From Methylobacter sp. (GTDB lineage Bacteria; Pseudomonadota; Gammaproteobacteria; Methylococcales; Methylomonadaceae), in contig JAUYMY010000042.1 of NCBI GenBank assembly GCA_030699385.1, positions 1 to 49,770 on the forward strand: DNA of 49,770 nt, given 5' to 3'. Positions 26,403 to 34,666 of this stretch are shown here, piece by piece (the stretch's first letter is position 1; every line of letters starts with the position of its first letter). Position numbers and translations under genes: made by a program. The notes beneath the pieces were generated by a model. That model was not told where the DNA came from. It searched no databases and worked only from the letters and a program-made list of their open reading frames with translations.

Positions 26403-26984
26403 ATGAGAAAATTATCCCTAGCCATGGCCCTGTTGTTGACGGCCTGCGTCACTATCAATATTTATTTTCCCGCTGCTGCGGCCGAAAAAGCGGCAGATGA
26501 AATCATCAAAGATATTCAAAATATCGCGCCGCAAAAAACAGAGCCTAAAGCCAGTTTGCCGGATTGGCAGGTGAGCATTTATCAGCTAATTGATAGTGTA
26601 ATTAACGTAGTGGTGTCGCCCGCATACGCGGATGAGGCCAACTTGAGCATCGACAGCGCTGAAATCAGGCGCTTGCGTTCGACGATGGAAACTCGTTTTC
26701 CTAGCCTGCAACCTTTGTATGCGGCCGGCTTTATCGGCATACAGGCGGATGGTCTGCTGGGCGTCAGAGATGCCGGCAATGTGCCGCTTAAAGACAGAAA
26801 TCTGGTCAATAAGCTGGTTGCCGCCGAAAATGCCGACCGGCAAGCGCTGTATCAGGCCATTGCCAATGCCAACGGTCACCCCGATTGGGCGGCGCAAATT
26901 AAATCTACCTTTGCCGGTCGTTGGGTGAGCAATGCCCAAGCAGGCTGGTGGTATCAATCCTCAGGAAGCTGGAAACAAAAGTAA
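26403..26984 (+). CDS. Lipoprotein, YnbE/YdbL (DUF1318) fusion-like
   Basis: The 193-residue product has a lipobox (LLLTAC, Cys15) followed by TINIYFPAAAAEKAADEII, which is the YnbE-like pattern. After a spacer there is the DUF1318/YdbL region (about 85-193), with RRLRSTMETRFPSLQPLYAAG, GLLGVRD and ENADRQALYQAIA. In E. coli ynbE and ydbL are separate genes next to ydbH (a TamB-like lipid-transport protein); here both parts are in one protein and no ydbH is in view. Outer-membrane lipid homeostasis is the likely field, by family. It ends 2 bases before rlmD. Confidence 0.8.
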   Translation: MRKLSLAMALLLTACVTINIYFPAAAAEKAADEIIKDIQNIAPQKTEPKASLPDWQVSIYQLIDSVINVVVSPAYADEANLSIDSAEIRRLRSTMETRFPSLQPLYAAGFIGIQADGLLGVRDAGNVPLKDRNLVNKLVAAENADRQALYQAIANANGHPDWAAQIKSTFAGRWVSNAQAGWWYQSSGSWKQK

Positions 26985-26986
26985 AC

Positions 26987-28321
26987 ATGGCAAATAGAAG
27001 AAGAGTTAAAAAACCGTTACCGGCAGAGCCGGTTAAAGTCACCATAGAATCGTTGGCCCATGACGGGCGCGGCGTGGCGCATGTCGATGGTAAGGTGATT
27101 TTTATTGATGAAGCCTTGCCGGGCGAGGACGTTGAATTTATTTATACCGAAAGCCGCAAGGATTATGCGGAAGGTAAAGTAGTCAAGTTGTTCAATCGTT
27201 CCTCTGACCGGGTTGATGCGCTGTGTGTGCATTACGGCGTGTGCGGCGGTTGCAGTTTTCAGCATGTCGAATCGGCGGCGCAAATCCGCATCAAGCAGGA
27301 GTTGCTGGTTGATCAATTCAAACGCATCGGCAAGGTTGAAATTCCCGAACTTTGGTCGCCTATGGTCGGCCCGCATTGGGGTTATCGCAGCAAGGCGCGG
27401 ATGGGCGTTAAATATGTCGAGAAAAAGAACCGGGTGCTGGTGGGTTTCAGGGAAAGGCGGCATCCGTATTTAGCCGAAATTGAAAGCTGCGTGGTGATGA
27501 ATCCTATCGTCGGCACCCGGCTGATGGCCTTGTCCGAGATGATTGGCGGCTTGACCATTAAAGATAAAATTCCGCAGATTGAAGTGGCTATCGGCGATGA
27601 CCAATGCGTGCTGTCGTTTCGGGTGCTGGAGCCGCCGACCGCTGCCGATAAGGAACGGATGCGCGAATTTGCCCATCAGCATGACATTTCTGTGTGTTTG
27701 CAATCGAAAGGCCCAGACACCATCGTGCCGCTAGACGGCGAGCCGGAAGTCATACCGACTTATGCGCTGCCGGATCAAGGCTTGGCGTTTAAATTCAAAC
27801 CGGCGATGTTTACCCAGGTTAATTATGAAATTAACAAACAAATGATTAACCGGGTGCTGGAGACCTTGGATTTGAATGAAAATGACTCGGTGCTGGATTT
27901 GTTTTGCGGCTTGGGCAATTTCACCCTGCCGATGGCAAAATTTGCAGGAAGAGTGGTCGGCGTAGAAGGCGATCAACCTCTTGTGAATCATGCCAAGGAA
28001 AATGCCCGCCACAACGGCATCGAAAACGTCGAATTTTATGCGGCCGATTTAAGCAAGGATATTTCAGATCAGCCTTGGGCCAATCGGAAATACAACAAAA
28101 TCATGCTCGACCCATCCAGAGCCGGGGCTTCTGATGTGTTGCATCATTTTAAAAAATGGCAGCCCGAGCAGATTGTTTATGTATCGTGCAATCCGTCGAC
28201 GCTGGCGCGCGATGCGGGGATATTGGTCAATGAGTTGGGCTATAAATTGGTTAAAGCGGGGGTGATGGATATGTTCCCGCAAACCGGGCATGTGGAATCG
28301 ATGGCGTTGTTTGAAAAATAA
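26987..28321 (+). CDS. rlmD: 23S rRNA (uracil-1939-C5)-methyltransferase RlmD
   Basis: Methylates U1939 of 23S rRNA using S-adenosylmethionine and carries a [4Fe-4S] cluster. The 444-residue product starts with a TRAM domain (VKVTIESLAHDGRGVAHVDG), then the cluster Cys in CVHYGVCGGC, and a Rossmann domain with VLDLFCGLGNFTLPMA. The catalytic Cys lies in YVSCNPSTLARD. The ATG at 26987 is chosen because it gives the normal family N-terminus MANRRRVKK; a longer in-frame form would overlap the lipoprotein gene. Confidence 0.95.
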   Translation: MANRRRVKKPLPAEPVKVTIESLAHDGRGVAHVDGKVIFIDEALPGEDVEFIYTESRKDYAEGKVVKLFNRSSDRVDALCVHYGVCGGCSFQHVESAAQIRIKQELLVDQFKRIGKVEIPELWSPMVGPHWGYRSKARMGVKYVEKKNRVLVGFRERRHPYLAEIESCVVMNPIVGTRLMALSEMIGGLTIKDKIPQIEVAIGDDQCVLSFRVLEPPTAADKERMREFAHQHDISVCLQSKGPDTIVPLDGEPEVIPTYALPDQGLAFKFKPAMFTQVNYEINKQMINRVLETLDLNENDSVLDLFCGLGNFTLPMAKFAGRVVGVEGDQPLVNHAKENARHNGIENVEFYAADLSKDISDQPWANRKYNKIMLDPSRAGASDVLHHFKKWQPEQIVYVSCNPSTLARDAGILVNELGYKLVKAGVMDMFPQTGHVESMALFEK

Positions 28322-28341
28322 GCGGAACTGTAAAACTGTCC

Positions 28342-28391
28342 ATCGCGACGTAGGCGTCGCTCCTACGTGGGAGCGACGCCTACGTCGCGAT
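28342..28391. repeat. 50-bp perfect palindrome between convergent rlmD and grxD
   Basis: Two 22-bp arms (ATCGCGACGTAGGCGTCGCT + CC and the exact complement) surround a 6-base centre TACGTG. As RNA it would form a very stable hairpin readable from both sides. It probably serves as a shared terminator, but the composition (GTGGGAGCGACGCCTACGTC) also marks it as a dispersed REP-type element. Confidence 0.75.
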
Positions 28392-28397
28392 TAATCT

Positions 28398-28718
28398 TTA
28401 TTCTACAGCGCCCACTTCAGTCAGCATCTTCGCCAATTCACCTTTTTGATACAAATCGGTCACAATATCGCAGCCACCGACCAACTCGCCGCCGATATAC
28501 AGCTGGGGATAAGTCGGCCAGTTTGAATGTTCTTTAAGCGCCTCGCGCAATTCAGGGTCTTCAAAAATATTAACATACTGATATTTGGCATGGCAGGCCG
28601 CCAAGACTTGCACTGTCTGGCCGGAAAAGCCGCATTGAGGAAAATCTGGAGTCCCTTTCATGTATAAAATGGCAGGGTTATTTTCAAGTTGCTCTTTAAT
28701 TCTTTCTGTAACGCTCAT
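28398..28718 (-). CDS. grxD: Monothiol glutaredoxin Grx4 family
   Basis: This 106-residue glutaredoxin carries the CGFS active site (GTPDFPQCGFSGQTVQVL) that identifies the monothiol type that binds and transfers [2Fe-2S] clusters together with glutathione and BolA-like partners. WPTYPQLYIGGELVGGCDIV is the glutathione/substrate groove. It is a housekeeping iron-sulfur gene and lies next to the [4Fe-4S] enzyme gene rlmD, possibly by chance. Confidence 0.95.
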   Translation of the reverse strand: MSVTERIKEQLENNPAILYMKGTPDFPQCGFSGQTVQVLAACHAKYQYVNIFEDPELREALKEHSNWPTYPQLYIGGELVGGCDIVTDLYQKGELAKMLTEVGAVE

Positions 28719-28785
28719 AATGATTCACTCAATTAATAAAAACCCAGTGATTTTATCAACTTTAGATTTATTACAAAAGGAAATC

Positions 28786-30285
28786 TTATTTGTCTTGCTG
28801 TGTAGACAAATTCAGATAACGGCGATACCCGCCCAACGCTAACAACAAAACAACGATGGCAGCGATCACCGGATGATCACCCCAATATGCATAAGGCGTC
28901 ATGCCGCCCATTGGCGTTATAGTTCCGTTTAGCGTGGTTGTCTGGAACAGCGGCGCCTGCCGGACGATGTCACCCTGGGGCGAAACAATCGCGGTCACGC
29001 CGGTATTGGTCGAGCGCAATAAAAAGCGCCCGGTTTCCATCGCCCGCATTCGTGCCATTTGCAAATGCTGATGCGGTTCTATCGAATCGCCAAACCAGCC
29101 GTCGTTGGTCACATTGACCAAAAAAGCGGCTTCCGGCAAACCGCGAATGCTTAAATCGCCGAACACATCTTCATAGCAGATCAAGGTGATAAACGGATAA
29201 CCGCCCGCTTTCAGCAGCGGCTGGTCATTAGCCCCTGGCGTGAAATTGCCCAGTTTTATGTTGACCCGGTCCAGCACGAAACCGGAGAGCGGTTGCATCG
29301 GTAGGTATTCCCCAAACGGCAGCAAATGCATTTTGCGGTACATGCCCTCTGTTTTGCCCAAGGTAATGACCGCGTTAAAATTTTTTGTCGGCGCTTGTTC
29401 CTGTACCGGGACACTGATAATTAAATCGGTATGATGCTGACGGGCTTCATCAGCTAAAGGCTGTAAAAAACTGTCTTTAACCTGATCGAGATAAGCCGGA
29501 ATCGCCGTTTCCGGCCAAATAATGACATCGGCAGACCACTGCGCTTTAGTCATTTTCTGATAGCTTAATAAGGTATTAATTTTATTTTCCGGCCGCCATT
29601 TTTGATCCTGCGCTACGTTGCCCTGAATCATCGCCACCCGAATTGGCGCGCCGATTTCATGCGTCCAATCAACAGTCCGCAAAACAGCGCCCACGCCCCA
29701 TAACAGAGTCAGCGCGAGAACCCGCCAAGGTTTTTTGTCGGTCTTAATGCCGGCAACCAGCATTGACGCAGTCAGAGCCAAGATAAAACCAGTGCCGTAA
29801 ACGCCGACTATCGGAATATAGCCCGCCAGCGGCGTTTCCAGTTGGGAATAGCCGCTGTGCAGCCAGGGAAAGCCGTTAAGCACCCAATAACCGCGAACAT
29901 ATTCAATCAGTAGCCAAATACCCGGCACGATAACGATGCCCGCTGTGCCTTGCAGCGTTATCGACAAATAACCGGCCAAAGCCGGAAACAGAGCCCAAAA
30001 AGCAACGAACAAAGCCGTCAAGGTGACCGCCGCCAACACACTGGCACCGCCAAAATGGTACATACTGATGCAGACCCAGGACACGCCGAAACCGAACGCA
30101 CCCAAGCCGAACAGATAACCGCGCAAGGCCGCGCGTTTAGCCGAAACAGCCTGCCAACTGGCGAACAAAAACACCAGCGCCAATAATGCCAAATAAGCAT
30201 AATCAAAGGGGGCAAAGGACTGGGTAAATAACACACCGGCAACCGGCGCAGAAAAATCCCAATACCGGCTGTTTGAAGAGGTCAT
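28786..30285 (-). CDS. lnt: Apolipoprotein N-acyltransferase
   Basis: Adds the third acyl chain to outer-membrane lipoproteins in the inner membrane. The 499-residue product has six or more N-terminal membrane helices (to about 205) and a periplasmic nitrilase-like domain with the catalytic triad: Glu in WPETAIPAYL, Lys in MYRKMHLLPFGEYLP, and Cys in LICYEDVFGD. A last helix near 475-490 ends the protein. No good ribosome site is seen before the ATG at 30285. Confidence 0.95.
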   Translation of the reverse strand: MTSSNSRYWDFSAPVAGVLFTQSFAPFDYAYLALLALVFLFASWQAVSAKRAALRGYLFGLGAFGFGVSWVCISMYHFGGASVLAAVTLTALFVAFWALFPALAGYLSITLQGTAGIVIVPGIWLLIEYVRGYWVLNGFPWLHSGYSQLETPLAGYIPIVGVYGTGFILALTASMLVAGIKTDKKPWRVLALTLLWGVGAVLRTVDWTHEIGAPIRVAMIQGNVAQDQKWRPENKINTLLSYQKMTKAQWSADVIIWPETAIPAYLDQVKDSFLQPLADEARQHHTDLIISVPVQEQAPTKNFNAVITLGKTEGMYRKMHLLPFGEYLPMQPLSGFVLDRVNIKLGNFTPGANDQPLLKAGGYPFITLICYEDVFGDLSIRGLPEAAFLVNVTNDGWFGDSIEPHQHLQMARMRAMETGRFLLRSTNTGVTAIVSPQGDIVRQAPLFQTTTLNGTITPMGGMTPYAYWGDHPVIAAIVVLLLALGGYRRYLNLSTQQDK

Positions 30286-30475
30286 ACTGTATTAACTATC
30301 GTTTTGGAGTTGAAAAAATCTGTAGGGGAAATAACGCCCAGCACTTTGTGCAAAAAATGCAGGTGGTTCTGGAAACACATCGCTAAGGAAACGAGCACGA
30401 AATAAATTGAACAACTGCTTGCAGCCCGGCTATTAGCAACGTGCCATATTCATTCTAATAAAACCTTTTGAAAAC

Positions 30476-31048
30476 CTATCCGGCTAAATGCGCCAAAAAC
30501 CAATCTAGCAGACGAACTCCCATGACAATCGTGCCCACCGAACCTATCACCCACAGCGTTTGTTGGTGGACAGTTTTAGAAAAACTAACCTCAATTTGTT
30601 TGATTTCAAGCCGCGTCTTTTCGATTTCTTTTTGCAAATTTGCTTCGACCGTTTTGATCTCAATCCGCGTCTTTTCGATTTCTTTTTGCAAATTTGCTTC
30701 GACTGTTTTGATCTCAATCCGCGTCTTTTCAATTTCTTTTTGCAAATTTGCTTCGACTGTTTTGATCTCAAGCTGCAAATTTGCTTCGACTGTTTTGATT
30801 TCAATACGCGTCTTGTCAATTTCCTTTTGCAAATTTGCCTCGACTGTTTTGATTTCAAGCCGTGTTTGCTCTATTTCTTTTTGCAGGCGCAATTCGGTTT
30901 CGCTCAAATTATGCCGTGTAACCACCTCCCTAAGGTTGGGATAACGCTCCTCCAATTCGCTGAAAGCTTCGACAATTGCTTTTGAACGCGCTTTATCATC
31001 CGGCGCTTCATTAAGTTTTTCGTACAAATGTAAGGCAACAGCGCTCAT
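30476..31048 (-). CDS. Coiled-coil protein with 18-residue repeats and C-terminal membrane helix (DUF1640-like)
   Basis: The 190-residue product begins with a region similar to DUF1640 proteins (ALHLYEKL...FSELEERYPNL), followed by about six tandem units of the form IKTVEANLQKEI[E/D]KTR[I/L]E between residues about 60 and 158. The 18-residue unit makes an uninterrupted charged coiled coil. One unit is shortened (ANLQLEIKTVE). A membrane helix (WVIGSVGTIVMGVRLLDWFL) ends the protein. The DNA repeats themselves are nearly identical (54 bp), so copy number can change. ATG 31048 is preferred because GGAG lies upstream. The function is unknown; the tail-anchored coiled coil is what the sequence shows. 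Confidence 0.75.
   Translation of the reverse strand: MSAVALHLYEKLNEAPDDKARSKAIVEAFSELEERYPNLREVVTRHNLSETELRLQKEIEQTRLEIKTVEANLQKEIDKTRIEIKTVEANLQLEIKTVEANLQKEIEKTRIEIKTVEANLQKEIEKTRIEIKTVEANLQKEIEKTRLEIKQIEVSFSKTVHQQTLWVIGSVGTIVMGVRLLDWFLAHLAG
30600..30870. repeat. 54-bp tandem repeat inside the coiled-coil gene
   Basis: The unit TTTGCAAATTTGCTTCGACT + GTTTTGATCTCAA[G/T]CCGCGTCTTTTCGATTTC recurs about five to six times with few substitutions. One unit lacks 27-33 bases, consistent with in-frame unit loss. Confidence 0.8.
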
Positions 31049-31503
31049 AAAATTATGCTCCATCTACTCAGTTCAAGTTTGGCGGAGTATAGCATCATTT
31101 AAAGTTAAACTTGCAGGTGCGCCGTCCGGTCTTCTGTAAATCTTATTCAGATTCAAAGCTTTAACAGCCAGAGTAGTCTTTTTTCTATTAACGTTGCCGC
31201 GTTATTACATTCAAAACCTGCCGCTTACCTAAGTTGTAGGTGTTCATACTAATATTTTTTTATCGCCTTTCTTCCTAGAATAATGACAACTTCTTTATTT
31301 GATAAGTATTTATTGAAGCCGAAGATGTCATAAAACAATTAATAAAATGCCATCAATTGTTGTTGTGCTGTATGGAGTTTTATAAAAAGGAACTTTAATA
31401 AAATATCGGAGTATTTTTAAAAGATGGATCTTTAATAAAGTGTTTTTTGATTGGAAACTAACCCTGTCAAAATTTTTTTTAATTTTGCATTGAGGAATAC
31501 ATC
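31049..31503. other. AT-rich leader of the Flp pilin gene
   Basis: No gene is visible. It probably contains the promoter of the pilus locus. I could not identify a convincing sigma-54 or sigma-70 site by eye. Confidence 0.4.
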
Positions 31504-31695
31504 ATGAATAATATAATCAATAAAATAAAAGTATTTTTAGCCGATGAACAAGGGGCTGAAACGGTGGAATGGGTGATGGTTGCTGCCGCCTTGGCGGTTG
31601 TTATTGGTGCCGTTTATGCAGGCACACTGCGAACAGGTCTTACTACCGCCATGAATACTTTATCTACTACAGTTGGTGCCGTACCAACTCCATAA
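31504..31695 (+). CDS. flp: Flp/Fap type IVb pilin
   Basis: The 63-residue prepilin has a charged leader (MNNIINKIKVFLADEQG), a processing site G17|A18 with Glu at +5 (AETVE) and a single hydrophobic helix (WVMVAAALAVVIGAVYAG). It is the major subunit of tight-adherence pili. It is the first gene of the locus and is followed at once by a hairpin that can reduce readthrough, which would give high pilin relative to the assembly proteins. The tail ends with GAVPTP. Confidence 0.9.
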   Translation: MNNIINKIKVFLADEQGAETVEWVMVAAALAVVIGAVYAGTLRTGLTTAMNTLSTTVGAVPTP

Positions 31696-31716
31696 TCTGC
31701 TGATTAAATAGAAATA

Positions 31717-31764
31717 AGCTCTCCTCCGCTTAACTTTATCGAGAGAAGGAGGGCTATTTTTATT
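31717..31764 (+). terminator. Attenuating terminator after flp
   Basis: AGCTCTCCT pairs with AGGAGGGCT (one G-T pair) around a 21-base loop and is followed by ATTTTTATT. It lies 21 bases after the pilin stop and before cpaA. Confidence 0.6.
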
Positions 31765-31894
31765 AATTATAAGCATCTAAAACTTAGCGAATGCTTTTTA
31801 TAAAATTTAATGTTGATAATAACGCCGAATTTATCGGCAACTGAAAATAGCTACCTATGCCACCTATTTAATAATATAAAAATTTATAAAACTC

Positions 31895-32440
31895 ATGCCA
31901 ATACTCCATACCTTATTAATCCTCTGTTTATTGCTGGCCGCCATTTACGATGTCCGCATAAAAAAAATACCTAACTGGCTTTCATTAGCCTTATTGGTAT
32001 CGGGATTTATCGGGAACGGTTTTGCCATCAATGGACTGAGTTTGACTGATAGCGGCGCAGGGCTTGCGGTAGGTTTTTCGCTGATGCTGCCCGGTTATCT
32101 GTTCGGCAGTATGGGCGCGGGCGATGTCAAGTTGATGGCGGCTATTGGCAGTGTGGTCGGTGCTATGCCAATAGTCGATGTGGTTGTTTACAGTTATCTG
32201 CTGCTGTTGGTTTTTGCGGTGTTATTTATCATCATTAAAGGCGATCTCATGAAGCTGTTACGGCGCTATAAAATAATGCTTTATGGTTTATTTTCCGGGG
32301 TATTCGCCTACCAAAAACCGGACAGTTCGGAAGCGGCGGGGCAACGGATAGCGCTGGCTCCGGCCATTACTTTGGCGACCTGTTATGTTCTCTATCCGAC
32401 GCTTTGCAGCACCGCATTTGGGGTGAATCTATGCCTTTAA
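31895..32440 (+). CDS. cpaA: Prepilin peptidase CpaA/TadV
   Basis: Cleaves the leader of Flp pilin and pseudopilins in the inner membrane. The 181-residue polytopic protein has the two catalytic Asp residues: D19 in IYDVRIKKIPNW and D77 in the GxGD motif (GSMGAGDVKLM). It lacks the N-terminal methylase domain of PilD, as expected for the Tad type. Its last codons overlap the start of the following ATPase gene. Confidence 0.92.
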   Translation: MPILHTLLILCLLLAAIYDVRIKKIPNWLSLALLVSGFIGNGFAINGLSLTDSGAGLAVGFSLMLPGYLFGSMGAGDVKLMAAIGSVVGAMPIVDVVVYSYLLLLVFAVLFIIIKGDLMKLLRRYKIMLYGLFSGVFAYQKPDSSEAAGQRIALAPAITLATCYVLYPTLCSTAFGVNLCL

Positions 32441-33699
32441 CAGAGCTGATTAAACAACCGCGCACGCTAAACGAAAGCGCCCTTGATGCGGAGTTATTGC
32501 TCGATTTAACGCTGAAGCATTTTTATGACGGCGGCGTGCTCGATTTGCAGCAATTAGCCGAGCGCATGGCTTTAACCGGCAATATCATGGAAGAAATGCT
32601 GCTGACCTTGCGCAAGGACGCCCGGATTGAGGTGCTTGGCGCCAACGACAATAGCGCAGGTCTCCGCTATCAGTTAACCGGCCTGGGCCAGGCCGAAGCG
32701 AAAAACGCCTATTTACGCAGCGGTTATATTGGCCGCGCACCGATTACCATCGATCATTACCGGCAATTGGTTGAAGCGCAATCGGTGTTTGATTGCACGG
32801 TCAGTAGAGAACAATTGGTAGAGACTTTTGCCGATGTGGTCATTGAAGACCATCTGTACGACCAACTGGGCCCGGCTTTGCATTCCGGCCGCGCAATCAT
32901 GGTCTATGGCGCGGCCGGTACCGGCAAGACCTTTATCTGCAAGCATTTGGCGCGCTGTCTGGGCGGGCCGGTTTATTTGCCCTACTCAATTGCGGTGGGT
33001 CGCGAGGTGATACAGTTTTTCGATCCGTTGATTCATAAACCGGTTTATCAGGTCAGCGAGAAAGCAGGCTATCACTTTGACACGCGCACCGATCAGCGCC
33101 TGGTTTTATGCGAGCGCCCGGTGGCGATTAGCGGCGGAGAATTGACCATGGACAGGCTCGAATTGCGCTATGACCCGGTCACCCGGCTCAATCAGGCGCC
33201 AATACAGTTAAAGGCCAATAACGGTATTTATATTGTTGACGACATGGGACGGCAGCGGATGCCGCCGGTTGAATTACTAAACCGCTGGATTGTGCCGATG
33301 GAAGAGCATCAGGATTATCTCACCGTCGGTACCGGCCAGCATTTTCCGGTGCCGTTCGATACCGTGCTGGTGTTTTCAACTAATTTGCATCCGCTGGAAT
33401 TGGCTGATGAGGCGTTTCTACGGCGCCTGGGCTACAAAATACACTTTACCGAAATTACTAAGCAACAATTTAGCCGAATCTGGGATGACGTTTGCAAGGA
33501 GCGCGGGGTCACCACGGAAGACGGTGTACTGGAATGCCTTTTCGAATTGTACCAACAGACCCGGCGGCCCTTTTTGCCGTGCCAGCCCCGCGATTTAATC
33601 GGCATAGGGCTGGATATGTCGGCGTTCCAAAATAATAAGGGGTATCTGAGCCAGGCTCATATCAGGCTGGCGTGGAACACCTATTTTATCGACATATAG
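32431..33699 (+). CDS. AAA-type ATPase of the Flp pilus locus
   Basis: The 422-residue product has an N-terminal helical/winged region (1-120), Walker A GAAGTGKT at 160-167, Walker B YIVDDMGRQ, and a sensor motif in LVFSTNLHPLELADEAFLRRL. It is a MoxR/AAA-like ATPase, not the TadA secretion ATPase of the type II/IV secretion family, and I find no TadA in the window. Similar ATPases occur beside cpaA/rcpC genes in other bacteria, but their role is not established. The ATG at 32431 has GGGGTGA upstream and overlaps cpaA by 10 bases. Confidence 0.75.
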   Translation: MPLTELIKQPRTLNESALDAELLLDLTLKHFYDGGVLDLQQLAERMALTGNIMEEMLLTLRKDARIEVLGANDNSAGLRYQLTGLGQAEAKNAYLRSGYIGRAPITIDHYRQLVEAQSVFDCTVSREQLVETFADVVIEDHLYDQLGPALHSGRAIMVYGAAGTGKTFICKHLARCLGGPVYLPYSIAVGREVIQFFDPLIHKPVYQVSEKAGYHFDTRTDQRLVLCERPVAISGGELTMDRLELRYDPVTRLNQAPIQLKANNGIYIVDDMGRQRMPPVELLNRWIVPMEEHQDYLTVGTGQHFPVPFDTVLVFSTNLHPLELADEAFLRRLGYKIHFTEITKQQFSRIWDDVCKERGVTTEDGVLECLFELYQQTRRPFLPCQPRDLIGIGLDMSAFQNNKGYLSQAHIRLAWNTYFIDI

Positions 33700-33712
33700 G
33701 AAAGGGGGAGAG

Positions 33713-34465
33713 ATGAACAAGCGTTTTATTATCATGCTGAGTATTGCCTTGATGCTGGCATTTTCTGCGGCCTGGATGGCCAACCGTTGGGTGCTGGGCA
33801 AGACAGTGCCCGATCAGGCAATGTCGGTGGTGGTAGCGGCGGTTGAAATACCTTTCGGCGTCAAGCTGGAGGAATCGCAGGTGAAAGTCGTGGCCTGGCC
33901 GGGCAATGCCGCGCCGAAAGGGGCTTATTCCTCAAAAGCGCAAGTGGTCAACAAGGTTGCGATGAATAAGTTTTATCCCGATGAAATCATTACCGAAAAA
34001 AGAATTTCCGAGTATTTGGGCGGCAGTACGCTGTCGGCGCTGATTGCCAAGGACTATCGCGCCGTTTCGGTGCGCGTTGATGATGTGGTTGGGGTATCGG
34101 GGTTTATTTTACCCGGTAACAAGGTCGATATTCTGGCAACGAAAAAAGACCGCAGCGCCAATGAGGCGAACACCCGAACGCTGCTGCAGAACATCAAAGT
34201 ATTGGCTGTGGATCAGGAGGCGTCGCAGGAAAAAGAAAAGCCTGCGATTGTCCGGGCGGTCACCCTGGAATTAAAGCCGGAACAGGCTGAGATCATGGTT
34301 CAGGCCATGCAGGAAGGCACGATACAGCTGAGTTTAAGAAATCCGCTCGATGACACGGTGGATAGCGCGCCGCTTGAAGTGGCGGCAGCGCTGCCGCAGC
34401 CGCCAAAGCCGATGGTCAAAAGACAGCCTAAAAAACGCTCGCTAAAGATCATTCCATGGCAATAA
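33713..34465 (+). CDS. cpaB: Flp pilus assembly protein CpaB/RcpC
   Basis: The 250-residue protein has an N-terminal membrane anchor (residues 5-22) and the SAF domain (about 40-110: AAVEIPFGVKLEESQVKVVAWPG, then KFYPDEIITEKRI). The RcpC domain follows (AVSVRVDDVVGVSGFILPGNKVDIL). It is thought to support or gate the RcpA secretin in the periplasm. The Pro/Lys-rich C-terminus ends KKRSLKIIPWQ. GGGGGAG precedes the ATG. Confidence 0.9.
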   Translation: MNKRFIIMLSIALMLAFSAAWMANRWVLGKTVPDQAMSVVVAAVEIPFGVKLEESQVKVVAWPGNAAPKGAYSSKAQVVNKVAMNKFYPDEIITEKRISEYLGGSTLSALIAKDYRAVSVRVDDVVGVSGFILPGNKVDILATKKDRSANEANTRTLLQNIKVLAVDQEASQEKEKPAIVRAVTLELKPEQAEIMVQAMQEGTIQLSLRNPLDDTVDSAPLEVAAALPQPPKPMVKRQPKKRSLKIIPWQ

Positions 34466-34556
34466 GACGCGAGAATTAGCGGTTGCTCATTAACTTGGCA
34501 GCCGAATTAAATACAACATTAAGTAGTTATTCAAAAGTTTTTTTAACAACGTTGCA

Positions 34557-34611
34557 GGAGTCAAACAGCTTTAGCTGTTTTTACCGCCAATAACTAAAGC
34601 TATTGGACTCC
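34557..34611. repeat. Three-way-junction-like inverted repeats
   Basis: An outer stem GGAGTC / GACTCC encloses two inner hairpins: AACAGC-TTTA-GCTGTT, and CAATA...TATTG. It lies between cpaB and cpaC, and may be an RNA processing element or a dispersed repeat. Confidence 0.5.
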
Positions 34612-34666
34612 GGCGTAAAGGTTAAAAGAAATATGCTTACCTATCTATCAACACCGGAAGCCAGCC

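Noticed and set aside
28342..28391. Possible CRISPR-type repeat
   Set aside because: It is a single long palindrome without spacers or direct repeats.
30468..30985. Long rightward open frames opposite the coiled-coil gene
   Set aside because: They are mirror images of the 54-bp tandem repeat, rich in FDFFLQICFD-type repeats, and the leftward frame has the ribosome site and recognisable ends.
31895..32440. Frameshift or pseudogene in cpaA because it overlaps the following gene
   Set aside because: Both catalytic Asp residues and the full set of membrane helices are present; the 10-base overlap is ordinary translational coupling.
32431..33699. TadA secretion ATPase
   Set aside because: The motifs are of the MoxR/AAA type with a sensor in STNLHP, and the Asp/His boxes of secretion ATPases are not seen.
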